Source: Diplodia intermedia (lineage: Eukaryota > Ascomycota > Dothideomycetes > Botryosphaeriales > Botryosphaeriaceae). Taken from it: a stretch of DNA of 64,000 nucleotides. The position numbers and the translations under genes are program-made. Positions 22,880 to 33,715 of the stretch are shown here, in pieces. The stretch lies in assembly GCA_021495925.1 (NCBI GenBank), contig JAKEKT010000112.1:1-64000 (forward strand). The letters are read 5' to 3'. Every line of letters begins with the position of its first letter. Position 1 is the stretch's first letter. Under the pieces are notes generated by a model. It was not told where the DNA came from. It did not search any database and worked only from the letters and a program-made list of their open reading frames with translations.

Positions 22880-24623
22880 ACACGGAACTCTCTTCCGGTG
22901 GCTGCTCCCGCTGCTGCTGCTGCCGCTGCTGCTGTGAGGCAGGCTTTTTTTGTTTTTTGATCCCGGCGGCGGCGGCGGGGCGGCGTGAGCGATCGAGATT
23001 GTGCCACCTCATGACTGGATTGCCTTGGACGAGTGGGGGAGACGTCATTATTGATGTTATGGTGGGTGGTAGTATATAGCAGATGAAGGGAGCCCTTTGA
23101 GATCCAGCGAAGAGTTGCCCCTCGGGAGCGAGCGAGCGAGCCCAAGGGGAGTCAGCGCTAAGGGAAAAAAAGCGGACCGACGCGTCAACGAGGAAATCGC
23201 GGCCGTGTTGTTGAAGGAGTCATCATCTGGAACGGACTCGATCTTGAACCGGTGACCAAAGGAACGATCGAAGCAGGGTTATAAACAACATCCGCTGGGG
23301 AATTCAACTGATGCTGTCGTGGCCCGTGGCTTCGTTTACAAGTATGAAATATTCGCAAGTCATTTCGAACTTTGGGGGATTCTCGCGAGGTGGCGAGCTA
23401 CACCACACACTGACGGACCCCCCCGGTATACAGACAACACTCGGCTGAAGGTCGTCCGGCATAAACAGCTCAAAGACGTTCCCGCACGCAATCGTTTGAA
23501 GCAAGCGCTTGGCAGCTTCGCCGTGGCAGGGCTATATGCCATCCTTCATCTCGACGCATCGCGGCTTCTACCTCCATCCTTTGGCCCATTCCATCCATTC
23601 AACCGCGAAGGGAAAATAGCCCGGATCGACCACGTCCGCCCAAGGCCGGGGAGGGCGTCGACCCCCGAAATCCCTCGCGGTGGCGTCTCGAGGTGGCTTG
23701 CTGACCCCATCTGGTATCACTAAACTCACCGCCGCCAAGATATGGAAACTGTTATCCTGTCGTACCACGCAGCCCATTGATCGCGCCCAACCTGCCAACG
23801 ACCATCCGCTTTGCGCTAGGGTCCGGATGTTCCGTGGCCCGACAACACGCACGCGATTGGTGGGGATGCGAGGATCTGAGGGAGCCCGATCGCGTGGAGA
23901 ATTTGACCTTTGTGACACCTGTTGTTCTGCAGTGGTTGCATCCCGGCGAGGCGGATCGGCAAACGAGATGTGGGCGCGGAGGTATCTCCTGCCTGAGGCG
24001 AGTGCACTTTGAAGCAGTGTGACCATGTCTGATGGCGCGAGCATCCTCGTACAGCAGCCGTCAAACACAAATGAGGCATAGAGCACGAGGTTTGCTGGCA
24101 GTCGCTCCGCTGCCCACTGCCCGTGGTGTTGCCTGAAACCTCACTCCCCTCTCCACGACGGAGGGAATTGGATGAAAAAAGAAGGCAACTGAAACGAGGT
24201 AGGGCGGCTTCAAGGCAAACAAGAGCGTGGGACCGAAATACGTATATAGCCATGTGGCGGTAGGCGGTGTTGGGAGAGAGTTTGGGCGCCATTGGCGGTG
24301 TTGGTGGTCTCCCGCGGCTACGGCATGTGGTGATACAGCGTGGTGCATACGAATCTGTCGAAGCAAGGCCTTGATGCCCGCGCCAACCTGACGCAGTGGT
24401 TGCAGCGGGAACAGGCCATGGCCCCAAGTTGCAGCTCTCGTGCGGCGGGAAAGCCGCCATGCATTGCAGGTCATGCAATTCACGCCACATGCTTGCAGCC
24501 GTGTTCAAAGTAATGCAGCTTCCATTGTCGAGCTTTCGTCCTAGCTAGCGGAGGGAAACCTCGAGCCTTGGTCGCACACGGCGAATTGCCGACTTCGCCC
24601 TTGCCGAGCGGTGTGCGTCTCTC

Positions 24624-25393
24624 TCACTTCTGGAAGCGAAGAGCCTCGCACCAGAGCCTGACCTCGTCAAAGACCTGATCGTCAGCCTCGCGGGCCGGCG
24701 GGCGCGAGGTGATGGTTTCCTTGGCTTGAGCTGGAGGTACGCTGAAGCGGGACCAGACATCGCGGACCAGCGCCTGGCCCGCCTGCAGCTCCTCGTCGGC
24801 GTCTGATGCCGCTGGAAGAGCGGCTCCTCCATCAGCCGGCTCCTGCTTTGCCGTCTGGATACACACTATGGTCCCACGCAGGCCGTTCTGGCCGCCCTTG
24901 TCGCGCAGCTCGCCCAGGCGCACGGTGAACTCACCCACCGAGTATGAGGCGCCGGCGCCGACTTGCAAACCCATGCGGTACATCCACAGGGCGCCGAACT
25001 TGAGGTTCAGCAGCTGGCTGTACGGCTCCATCTGCTGCAGCGGGATGGCGACGGTGGAGGGTTGCTGCAGCTGCAGCTGCTGGTCTTCCTGATGCGGGTC
25101 AGGGCCGGCGATGTGCACGAACGCACGGTCGGGGTGGTGGCCCAGGCCGAGGACATGCTGGAAGTGTGGGGGGGACTTGTCGGTGGTGTTCTGCGGCGTG
25201 GAGCGGAAGAAGCGGTGGTGGAGGAACCAGCTGCCGGCGGGCAACGGGTCGTAGGCGCGGATGAGGCGGTCGGTCAGCTCGCTCAGGCCCGGGGCATTGT
25301 GGCCTGCGGCGACGAAATAGACGCTACACGGACGCGGTCGTCAGTGGGAGTGGGGCGTGGGAGAGAGCGATGGACGCACGCGGTCACAGCCAT
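24624..25393 (-). CDS. med20: Mediator complex subunit 20 (Srb2)
   Basis: Head-module subunit of Mediator, which links activators to RNA polymerase II. Two exons: 25393-25380 (14 nt only) and 25323-24624, giving 237 aa. The tiny first exon supplies MAVTA before VYFVAAGHNAPGLSELTDRL; the intron is GTGCGT...GTAG with ACTGACG as branch site. Family landmarks are PAGSWFLHHRFFRST near residue 40, FQHVLGLGHHPDRAFV in the middle, and KFGALWMYRMGLQVGAG. A YSVGEFTVRLGELRDKG strand follows, and the last part is helical (DQVFDEVRLWCEALRF). It lies divergent to the GH47 gene with about 780 bp between the two starts. Without the 14-nt exon the protein would lack its first beta strand. Confidence 0.88.
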
Positions 25394-26171
25394 GGAGAAG
25401 ATTGGCCGAGGTGTGCGGCGCAGCGCGGGCGAGGGGCGAGACGAGGCGCACTGGCGCCAACGAAATGCGGAGGGGGCGGCGGCGGCGCGGATCCCCGTGG
25501 CTGACGAGACCAGCGAGACGACGGCACGCGGTGATGCGAGCAGCGAGCTGGCCGTCGCGCGCCCCGCGGGGCTCGGCGACTCGCAGCAACAAGCGCTGGC
25601 CCGACCGCGGCGTCTAGCTCCACGCCAACACCTCCACTGTTCGCGCGTGTTCACATCGTGAAGAAGCAGTGAAGCGGCACAGCAATGGCGCGCGCCTGCT
25701 GATCGACGGCGCAGGTGAAGCTTAGGGGAGGTTTAAGTGGACAGGCGTCCAATGGCAAGTGGTGGGGAGTGGGCTGTGACGCCATCCGGGGCTATCGCTG
25801 CCCCAAACGGACGCCTCTGTCGCCAGGCGTGCCAGGGTCGAGTCTCGTATGCGTCTCCTTAACCTCGTGTTATTTCTGGCGATTAACCACCACCTGCCGC
25901 TTTCTTCACCTCCGTCGCTTCCGTCGCTCTGTTTCTCTGTCCGCGCCGCACTGCTGCTCTGTCCGCGCCGCACGCAGCCTCTCCTTCGGCGTATCGCCCG
26001 CTATTCTCGTCTCACAGCTTTCCCCGCCGCAATTGCTCACCTAACCTTCGTCCTTGGCGCCAATCCGGGCTCCTCTCCGCTCCCTACTTTGCTTGACCCG
26101 CGTAGCCAGGACCTCATGCTTTCCGTGGCTCATCGACATCCAACCTCAACTCGCCAGTAGACCGGCGCAAC
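25394..26171. promoter_or_regulatory. Shared upstream region of med20 and the GH47 mannosidase gene
   Basis: The two start codons at 25393 (-) and 26172 (+) face away from each other. The interval has no supported frame, and it turns CT-rich toward the plus-strand gene (25840-26160), as expected for a fungal leader. I cannot point to a specific factor site. Confidence 0.45.
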
Positions 26172-27953
26172 ATGCCCGTCATCCGCCGCTCCACCCTCGT
26201 TGGCCTTGTGGCCTTCTGTGCCCTCTTCGCTTTCTTCCACGTCTCACACCTCTCTGTGAGAGAGCCTCCGAGTCCCGTTCCGCTGCGCACATTCGCCGAC
26301 CGCGAGCTCCAGAGACCGATCCGCTGGAAGGACGTGCCCGAGTCGTATCCTGTCGCGAGTTACACCTCGCTGCCGGCAGTCAGGCCAACCACCATCCCCA
26401 AGATCCAGTTCGCGCAATTTGCCGATGAGCCCGCGCCGCGCAGGGCTGAGAGACAAGAACGACTGCAGGCAGTCAAGGATGCCTTCGTGCGATCGTGGGA
26501 AGGCTACAAGAACCATGCATGGCTTCAGGACGAGATTACCCCGTTGTCTGGCGGCTACAAGAATCCCTTTGGCGGCTGGGGCGCTTCGCTGGTCGACTGT
26601 CTCGACACCCTATGGATCATGGGCCTGCACGAGGAATTTGAAATGGCCGTGAATGCTTTGAACAAGGTCGACTTTACCACTTCGGACCTTGGCTCTCTCA
26701 ACGTCTTCGAAACGACCATCCGCTACCTCGGTGGACTCATGTCCGCCTACGATCTCAGCGGTAGCAAGTACTCCATTTTGCTGACCAAAGCCACCGAGCT
26801 CGGCGAGATGCTTTACCGTGCGTTCGACACTCCGAACCGGATGCCGGTCAGCCGCTGGGATTGGAAGGTGAAGGGCATCGACCAGGGGCAACAGTACGCG
26901 TCCAGCTCTGCTGTGTCTGCCGAGGTCGGCTCCTTGAGTCTTGAGTTCACCAGGCTCTCTCAGCTTACTGGTGATCCCAAATACTTCGACGCTATCCAGC
27001 GCATCACCGACGAGTTTGAGCAGCAGCAGATGCAGAGCAAAGTCCCTGGCCTGTGGCCGATCGCCGTCAATCCGAGGAAGAAGGTTTTTGCCGACGACCA
27101 TACTTTCACCTTCGGCGCAATGTCCGACTCCTTGTACGAATACTTCCCCAAGCAGTGGATGCTTCTGGGCGGCGTCATGGACCAGTACCGCACCATGTAC
27201 GAAAACGCCATTGACGCAGCCAAGAAGTACATGTTTTACCGAGTGCTCAACGAGGACAATCTCGATATTCTCCTCTCCGGGACCGTCAGGGTCACAGCGA
27301 ACGGCAAGATCACACTCGATACCGAAGGGCAGCATCTAGCCTGCTTCGCGGGCGGCATGGTCGGCATCGCGGCCAAAATCTTCAACCGCCCCGATGAACT
27401 GGACACGGCCCGCCAGCTCACGGACGGCTGCATCTGGGGATATGAGAGCACACGCACCGGCATCATGCCCGAAATACTCCACGCTGTGCCGTGCATGGAC
27501 GAGGATGACGAATGCTTGTGGGACGAAGAACGATGGTACGACGCTGTTGCCGAGCACAACAGCAAAACCGGGCGGGACGTGGCCAGGAGATATACCGAGC
27601 GCTACAACATCCCGCCCGGCATGACCAAGCTCGACGATAGACGCTACCTCCTGCGGCCAGAAGCCATCGAGAGCGTCTTCATCATGTACAGAATCACGGG
27701 AGACCGGCACTTCCAGGACAAGGCGTGGAACATGTTCCAGGCGGTGGAGAAGCACACGCGCACGGAGATGGGCAACGCAGCCATCAACGACGTGGGAGAG
27801 CCGGACAATGTCAAGATGGTGGACAGCTGTGAGAGCTTTTGGATGGCCGAGACGCTCAAGTACTACTACCTGACGTTCAGTGACCCGGGCTTGATCAGCC
27901 TTGACGAGTGGGTGTTCAACACGGAGGCGCACCCACTGCGGCGTCCCACGTAA
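26172..27953 (+). CDS. GH47 alpha-1,2-mannosidase, type II membrane protein
   Basis: Trims alpha-1,2-linked mannose from N-glycans in the ER or Golgi. It is one exon of 593 aa. An N-terminal anchor (about residues 9-30, LVGLVAFCALFAFFHVSHL) is followed by a short stem and the full (alpha/alpha)7 barrel. Family blocks seen: SWEGYKNHAW, WGASLVDCLDTLWIMGL, the GSLNVFETTIRYLGG block, EVGSLSLEF, HLACFAGGM (Cys of the conserved disulfide) with its partner in DGCIWGYESTRTGIMPE, and YLLRPEAIESVFIMYR. The final FNTEAHPL block (from residue 582) contains the Ca2+-binding Thr. Length and order match fungal class I enzymes. The start is the first ATG after a CT-rich leader and places the anchor correctly. 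Which of the several fungal paralogues it is cannot be told from sequence alone. Confidence 0.93.
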   Translation: MPVIRRSTLVGLVAFCALFAFFHVSHLSVREPPSPVPLRTFADRELQRPIRWKDVPESYPVASYTSLPAVRPTTIPKIQFAQFADEPAPRRAERQERLQAVKDAFVRSWEGYKNHAWLQDEITPLSGGYKNPFGGWGASLVDCLDTLWIMGLHEEFEMAVNALNKVDFTTSDLGSLNVFETTIRYLGGLMSAYDLSGSKYSILLTKATELGEMLYRAFDTPNRMPVSRWDWKVKGIDQGQQYASSSAVSAEVGSLSLEFTRLSQLTGDPKYFDAIQRITDEFEQQQMQSKVPGLWPIAVNPRKKVFADDHTFTFGAMSDSLYEYFPKQWMLLGGVMDQYRTMYENAIDAAKKYMFYRVLNEDNLDILLSGTVRVTANGKITLDTEGQHLACFAGGMVGIAAKIFNRPDELDTARQLTDGCIWGYESTRTGIMPEILHAVPCMDEDDECLWDEERWYDAVAEHNSKTGRDVARRYTERYNIPPGMTKLDDRRYLLRPEAIESVFIMYRITGDRHFQDKAWNMFQAVEKHTRTEMGNAAINDVGEPDNVKMVDSCESFWMAETLKYYYLTFSDPGLISLDEWVFNTEAHPLRRPT

Positions 27954-28428
27954 ACCGCGGCGCTCGGGATGACATATAGACGGGCGCTGGCGTTTGGATG
28001 TAAATGAGATTTGTACGGGATACTGTTCATAGATAGCCACTTATTTTTGGAAATGCTCAAAGCACAAAGCATACATACTCGAAGTCCTGGCCGTATAATG
28101 AGTGAGTGTGATTGGCCGGCCCGGCCCCTTGTCGCTATCGCCGCCTTGTCTCCGGGCGGCTTGGCGCTAGGCGTCATGACCTCCTCACATGCAGCTCCCC
28201 GGACTCCTCCGTGTCCCCGCCTGACCGCGCGCCCCACTACCCTCGTGAAGCTTGGGATATAGCTTCAGCCCGTCTGTGCTACCGGCCACATCCACGCGCT
28301 CCCTTTCCCTCGCTTTCGCCCCTTCAGTTTCCGACTTTCTCGCCGCCGCCCGACTCGCTTTCCACCCCGTCTTTCGATCGTTGGCCCTTCAGACTTCGCA
28401 CCAGGACTTTCCTATTTCCTCCAACACG
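27954..28428. other. Intergenic region between GH47 and ENT genes
   Basis: Contains the 3' flank of the mannosidase gene and the promoter of the transporter. The 3' half is pyrimidine-rich. A GATATAG motif near 28256 could serve as a TATA element, but this is a weak call. No gene seen. Confidence 0.5.
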
Positions 28429-29835
28429 ATGGACCGAGTGCGCCGGCTCCTCGACCGGGACCAGCCTTATGAGCCGCTGGAAGGCGGTTCCGAGACACCA
28501 GATGGCGCCACGATAGAAGACGACGGCGAGGACAAGGCGCCTTTCTCATGGCTTGACTATTCCATCTTCCTGCTCCTGGGGGTTGCTATGCTGTGGGCTT
28601 GGTGAGTGAGATGCAGGCCAAGCATGACGAGCCGTCCACTAATGCCATGCAGGAACATGTTCCTCGCCGCCGGGCCCTACTTCCAGAGCCGCTTCGTTTC
28701 CGACGACAGCATCCTGCACACCTTCCAGTCAGCCCAACTGTCGGCCTCGACGGTGGTGAATCTGGGCTCCATGCTCATCCTCGCCAAGCTCCAGTCCAAC
28801 GCGTCCTATCCCAAACGAATCATGGCCGCTCTCCTGGTCAACATTGTTACCTTCACCCTCCTTGCCATATCAACCCGCCACTTCCTGGACGTCACCGCCA
28901 AGGGATACTTCAGCTTCATGATCATCATGGTCGCAGCAGCTAGCTTTGGCACCTCGCTCTGCCAGAACGGCGTCTTTGCCTATGTCTCCGGCTTCGGCCG
29001 CGAAGAGTACACACAGGCCATCATGGTCGGGCAAGGAGTTGCTGGCGTGCTGCCTGCGATTGCCCAAATCGCGTCCGTCCTGTCCATACCCACCGATGAT
29101 TTGGGAGACGAGGAAGCTGCCGAGGAGTCGTCGAAATCCGCCTTCGCGTACTTCATGACGGCCACGGTCATCTCCGCCCTCACCCTCTTCGCCTTCGTCT
29201 ACCTGCTGTTCCGACGCATGTCGGTGCACCACACGAAGAACCTCAGCGACAGCATCGGCGACCTACGCGAAGCCGCAGCGGGCCACTCGCGCGAGCCCGT
29301 CCCGCTCCTCCGGCTGCTCCGCAAGCTCATCTGGCTCTCGGCCGCCGTCTTCCTCACCTTCGCCATCACCATGGTCTACCCCGTCTTCACCCAGGAAATC
29401 AAGAGCGTCCAGCCCGTCGAATCCGCGCCCAAGCTCCTCCAGCCCGCCTCCTTCATCCCGCTCGCTTTCCTCTTCTGGAACGCGGGCGACCTGGTCGGTC
29501 GCATCCTGCCCGCGTTCCAGTCCCTCTCCTTGACGTCGAAGCCGAAGAGCGTCTTCGCCATGTCGGTCGGCCGCGTCGTGTTCATCCCGCTGTACCTCCT
29601 CTGCAACGTGCGTGGGCGCGGCGCGGCCGTCGACAGCGACGGGTTTTACCTGATCGTGCAGCTCCTGTTCGGCTTGACCAACGGTTACCTCGGCAGCACG
29701 TGCATGATGGGCGCGGTCGAGTGGGTCGATGTGGAAGAGAGGGAAGCTGCTGGGGGCTTCATGGGACTCTGCCTGGTTGCCGGCCTTACGGCGGGCAGTC
29801 TGGCGAGTTTCTTCGTTTCGAGCGCCCTTTCGTGA
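28429..29835 (+). CDS. Equilibrative nucleoside transporter (ENT/SLC29 family)
   Basis: Membrane carrier for nucleosides or nucleobases; the yeast relative Fun26 sits in the vacuole membrane. Exons 28429-28601 and 28653-29835 (51-nt intron, GTGAGT...GCAG, branch CACTAAT) give 451 aa. A polar N-terminal tail of about 45 residues precedes TM1 (LDYSIFLLLGVAMLWAWNMF). The ENT pattern is present: FLAAGPYF after TM1, a middle loop between TM6 and TM7 (about residues 205-230), FTQEIKS in the second half, and FWNAGDLVGRILPAF, which carries the conserved G-D-x-x-G-R of TM8. Eleven hydrophobic segments are expected. The C-terminus ends with TM11 (LVAGLTAGSLASFFVSSAL), as usual. Plasma-membrane or vacuolar location cannot be decided here. 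Confidence 0.9.
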
Positions 29836-31450
29836 ATGAATGAATGAAGGTGGCTCGGCGGAGAAATATTCGGCGGGGCGTTCCTTTTTTTTTTCTTCGG
29901 GGCACAATCGGTTCCCGAAACTTGGATAGCGGAACGGAAACGAGGAAGCACTCTGCGTTCCTTCGAGAAGGTCACACACACCGTTACGTTTCGTCCGGTT
30001 TTCCGCGGCTCGCCATTTCACAACCCGGTCAACTTCCAAGATAAGGCCTTCGCCAGCGACGACCGGCCCGCGCGTTGTCAGCTCTCACCGAAGCGCAGTA
30101 GGTAGACACGGCAGTCCGGATAAGCGCGAGGGACCGAGTACATATCATCAACCGAAGCCCACGGCTGCCGGACGGCGGGCGTACGCCGGCTCGGACGAAC
30201 AATGGCCGGAGCGGCCGGCGTGGAACTGCTCACTCGGCCGTAACGAAGGGTTGAAAGGGGGGCTTCGACATCTTCATGTCGGTTTACCCCTCGCGGCAGA
30301 AGAAGCTGGTCAATGTGCGATTACTACAGCGGCCGCAGGCGGGCTGGGCGTTGATGGACAGCACGGCTCGATCTTGTTGGGGCGGAAGCTCTTGAAGGAG
30401 GGTGGGCTTGAAACGCGGAGATGGCCATGTCTGTATTTTGTGGAGTGAGTTCAAGGCTTGGCTTCTGTGTGTTCTCGATGTATATATCGGTATGTTCATG
30501 GGACTATGTAGGAAAATCCAATTGACATATAGACTCCTTGACATAGCTCTCTTAAGGCTGGATTTAATTCGAGTATCAGCAGCTCCCATGCACACTTCAA
30601 TATTCAATTCATGGCGACTCATTCAAAGGGCTGAATGGAAAGAAAAGATTGCCCTCTGGCAGCTGATTGATTAAAGTAATCATGAAGAAATTGTGCTTGA
30701 GCTCGTCTCCTGGTTTGTACGCAGGCACGGCAGGGTGAAAGAACGACTGCGTAAAATGCGATGACTCAGCCGGCGGATCATCGGCGGAACAAAGACGTCT
30801 TTGCTGTGCTCACTTCATTCATTTTGCATGCCGCCACACGCATTCGGAGCCCCAGCTTACCACCTCAGATCCCGGACCTGGCGACTACTTTGCGAGACAG
30901 ATCAGCAGTGCTGGCAAACAAGCTCACCCGGTAAGTCACGATTTTCTGTCCCATCACACGGCACGATCAGCTCGCCGAGTCCTTCGCGCTGTCTTTGCTT
31001 TGATCCTCTCCGCTTTCAAAGTCACTGTACTCTTCCCGTTGCTGCATGGCGTTTCACAAGAAAAACTAGCTTGCCCGCTGCTGTTGCTACTTTCATCTTC
31101 ACTGCCCCTCGGTCCTGCTGCCTAGCCGCACAATTCCAGCCGTCTCAGCAATTAATCGCGCTCTCCCGCATTGCTGCATGTCTTCACTGCCCACCCTATT
31201 GTTTACCTCCGTCAGCCGTGCCGTGCTACGCTTAGTAGAGTTGACGAGGAAGATTGCATTTGCTGTAACCTTCACCCACGCGGCCGGTAACTGACATCCC
31301 CTGCCAGACGAAGCAGCAGCTGCCCGGAAGTAGCACACACCATCCAGCAAGGCCCAGGCTCAAGCCAGACAGCGGCGTCGCCGATTCTGGGAGAGGAAAG
31401 GAGAGCAAGCCGGGTGGGGGCCAGTCCGCCCGTCCCCTCGACCATCCAGC
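29836..31450. other. Intergenic region upstream of iwr1
   Basis: No supported gene. A consensus-like donor (GGTAAGTC) near 30931 and a CCAG acceptor near 31307 could bound an intron in the iwr1 leader, but this is speculative. 30450-30680 is relatively AT-rich. The plus frame at 30801-31235 is unrecognised. Confidence 0.4.
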
Positions 31451-32769
31451 ATGTCGCAGCAACGCATGCTGCCGCACACGGTGCGCATCAAGCGCAAGAG
31501 ACAGGACGAGCCGGTCGAGACGCTGCACGTCCACTACACCCCGCACCAGCAACTGAAGCAGGACGACCCCAAGAAGCGCCGTTTCACCCTCGACCAGCCC
31601 GCCTCGTCCCACCCCGCCGAGTTCAGGCGTGTCTTGCACCAGGATCCTGCCGTCGGGGGCGCTTCCGCTTCTGCTTCCGCTTCTGCTTCCGTTGTGGTCG
31701 AAGATGCAACTTCGAGCCTCGCCGCCGCCGGTCCCACCACGGCCACCACGGCCAGCACCACCTCCCCCGGACCGACGACGACGACGACAGCGTCTCCCGC
31801 TCCCTCCTCCATCTCGGACCGGAAGATCCTGGCGCCCGCCACTGCCACCCGGCGCTTCCACCTCTCCACCAAGTCCGCCCCGAGCCCCTCGTCGAGCCCC
31901 GCCGGCCCGCTCCAAAAGCGCAAGAATGTCGCCACCCTCGTCGAGTCGAAGCCGAAGAAGACGAGGACAGCAACAGCCGCCGGCGCAGCCAGCAGCAGCA
32001 ACAGCCCGGATGTCGAGATGAGCGACGATGAACCAGGTGCAAGGCCGCACCAGCAACCACCAACGACGCTCAAACGGCCCGGCAGGACGGCGAGGAGCGC
32101 GAGTCCGGCCGTGGGCACAAACGGCGCCACTCCCACCACCACCCCCGCCACGGCTGCGACCGCGAACAACACCAACGACAAATCCGCCAAGGGTGGCGCC
32201 GCCCCCGTCGACCCCGGCCTGCTGTCCGAGATGCAGAAGTTCGCGCAGGAGGTCGAGCACGCCGAGGGGCAAAAGGACACGGCCGCTCCAGCAGCCACCA
32301 CCACCACCACCCCCAGCAAGCCGACGCCCATCCACCCGCCGACGATGGCGTCGCCGACGCCGCAGAAACTCAAGTTCCAACCCAAGGCCACGCCGCGCTA
32401 CCGCGACCGCCATCCGGAACGCTTCTCGTCCTCGGCGAAGAACAACAACAGCAACGGCGCCGACGGCATGGACATCGACACCAAGCAGCACGAATCGGAC
32501 AGCGACTCCTCGGACGACGACGGCGACTACGTCTACGACACGTACATCCGCTACGACGGGCCGTCGTCCGACAACACCACCATCGACAACAACAACAACC
32601 CATCCCCATCCCCATCCACAACAAAAACAACAAAAACCACCACCGTCCCTCCTTCCTCTTCCTCTCCACTCCCAACCACCACCACCACCACCACCACCAC
32701 AACCGACATCGGCATCCTCGTCATCGACATCGACCAGCAACCGCTATGGGAAACCTACCTCGAAACCGA

Positions 32770-32807
<38 letters not shown>

Positions 32808-33079
32808 ACGACAAGGAATTCGACACGGACGACGAGGACGAGAACGCCGAGGACTTTTACGCCAACGAGTACCCGGAAGACGAGGTCGCGAGCGACGACG
32901 AGAGGGACGAGGGCGCGTACGCGTACCGCGTGGCCGCGAGCGACGAGGAGGAGTGGGACCGCGACGACGACGACGGCGACGATGCGGCCGAGCGGAGCGA
33001 TGGCGAGGAGGAGGATTTGGGGAGGCCGTGGGGGAGGGGGTTGGGGATGGGGAGGCCGGCGTGGTTGAAGGGGGGGTGA
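31451..33079 (+). CDS. iwr1: Iwr1, RNA polymerase II nuclear import factor
   Basis: In yeast Iwr1 binds assembled RNA polymerase II and brings it into the nucleus with a bipartite NLS. Here it is one exon of 542 aa. The N-terminal signature HTVRIKRKRQDEPVETLHV is near residue 9. The Iwr1 domain lies in the C-terminal half: DYVYDTYIRYDG, then IGILVIDIDQQPLWETYL, then the acidic DEDENAEDFYANEYPEDE block and ASDDERDEGAYAYRV. Between these are long disordered insertions (poly-Thr, poly-Asn and poly-Ala, with a tract of nine Ala), which make it clearly longer than the yeast protein (353 aa). The start choice puts the RIKRKR motif near the N-terminus, as in relatives. The coding strand is C-rich up to about 32900 and sharply G-rich after that. 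Confidence 0.88.
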
Positions 33080-33715
33080 TTGTGTGACTGTGTGACTGTG
33101 GTGGTGGTGGTGGTGGTGGTGGTGGGGAGAAGGGGAGTGATATGTAGTGAGTGATTGGGGGTGGGGGATGGCGGGAGCGGAGCGGAGCGGAGCGGAGCTG
33201 GTTTTTTTTTGTGACGGATGGGGCGACGGAGGCTGGGCTTTGTCGTTGTCGTTGTCGTCGTCGTCGTCGTCTTCGTCTTCGTCGTCTTCGTCGTCTTCCC
33301 TTCCCTTCCCCGTTGACAGCAACTTTGACGGTCACCGTTCGATGGAGGGAGGCTTCGAGCCGAGCTCAACAGTGCCCGCTGCTGCTGCTGCTCACTCGGC
33401 GGGAACATGGGAGAGAGACCTTGTCGCGAAAAGGGAGGGCCTTCTGGAGCTCATCCAACACTTCTCGTCCCCCCCTTTTTTTTATTGTTGGGGGGCTTTG
33501 AGAAGGGCCAATATCGAAAGATCCGATTCTTGTTTTTTTCATAGAAAAGTTTTTCTTTTTCTTTTTTTGCGCAGCGATTTGCGGGATATACCACCCAGTT
33601 CCAATGTACCCACGTACCACTTCACTCTATGCAACGGGGGAGAAAAAAAAAAAAGGAAAGAAACCCTCTATCAAACAATATTCCTACAAGAAAAAAAAAA
33701 CCCCCAAGCCCCTAC
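33080..33715. other. Convergent 3' flanks of iwr1 and the CLC gene, microsatellite-rich
   Basis: No gene. The stretch holds GGT repeats (33099-33125), five GGAGC units (33174-33198) and GTC/GTT repeats (33242-33297). Short A and T runs lie near 33477-33485 and 33640-33700. Confidence 0.65.
33099..33297. repeat. Cluster of GGT, GGAGC and GTC microsatellites
   Basis: Three simple repeats lie within 200 bp: GGT (33099-33125), the pentanucleotide GGAGC (33174-33198) and GTC/TTC (33242-33297). Confidence 0.85.

Larger units (their letters stand above)
22620..24623. other. Intergenic region between CE12 esterase and Med20
   Basis: No supported gene. It contains an ACCG-type repeat (22710-22737) and a TA repeat (22845-22876). 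The minus-strand frame 23816-24508 is open for 230 codons, but its composition is irregular and I recognise nothing in it. The 3' ends of the two flanking genes face each other across this gap. Confidence 0.5.

Noticed and set aside
22672..23079. Frames across the ACCG and TA microsatellites (poly-Tyr-Ile)
   Set aside because: Products of the simple repeats.
23816..24508. 230-codon minus frame between CE12 and med20
   Set aside because: No domain, many Cys/His/Ser without pattern, no consistent codon bias and no splice signals suggesting a gene.
30801..31235. 144-codon plus frame upstream of iwr1
   Set aside because: Pyrimidine-rich leader-like DNA; Ser/Pro/Cys composition with no homology that I recognise.
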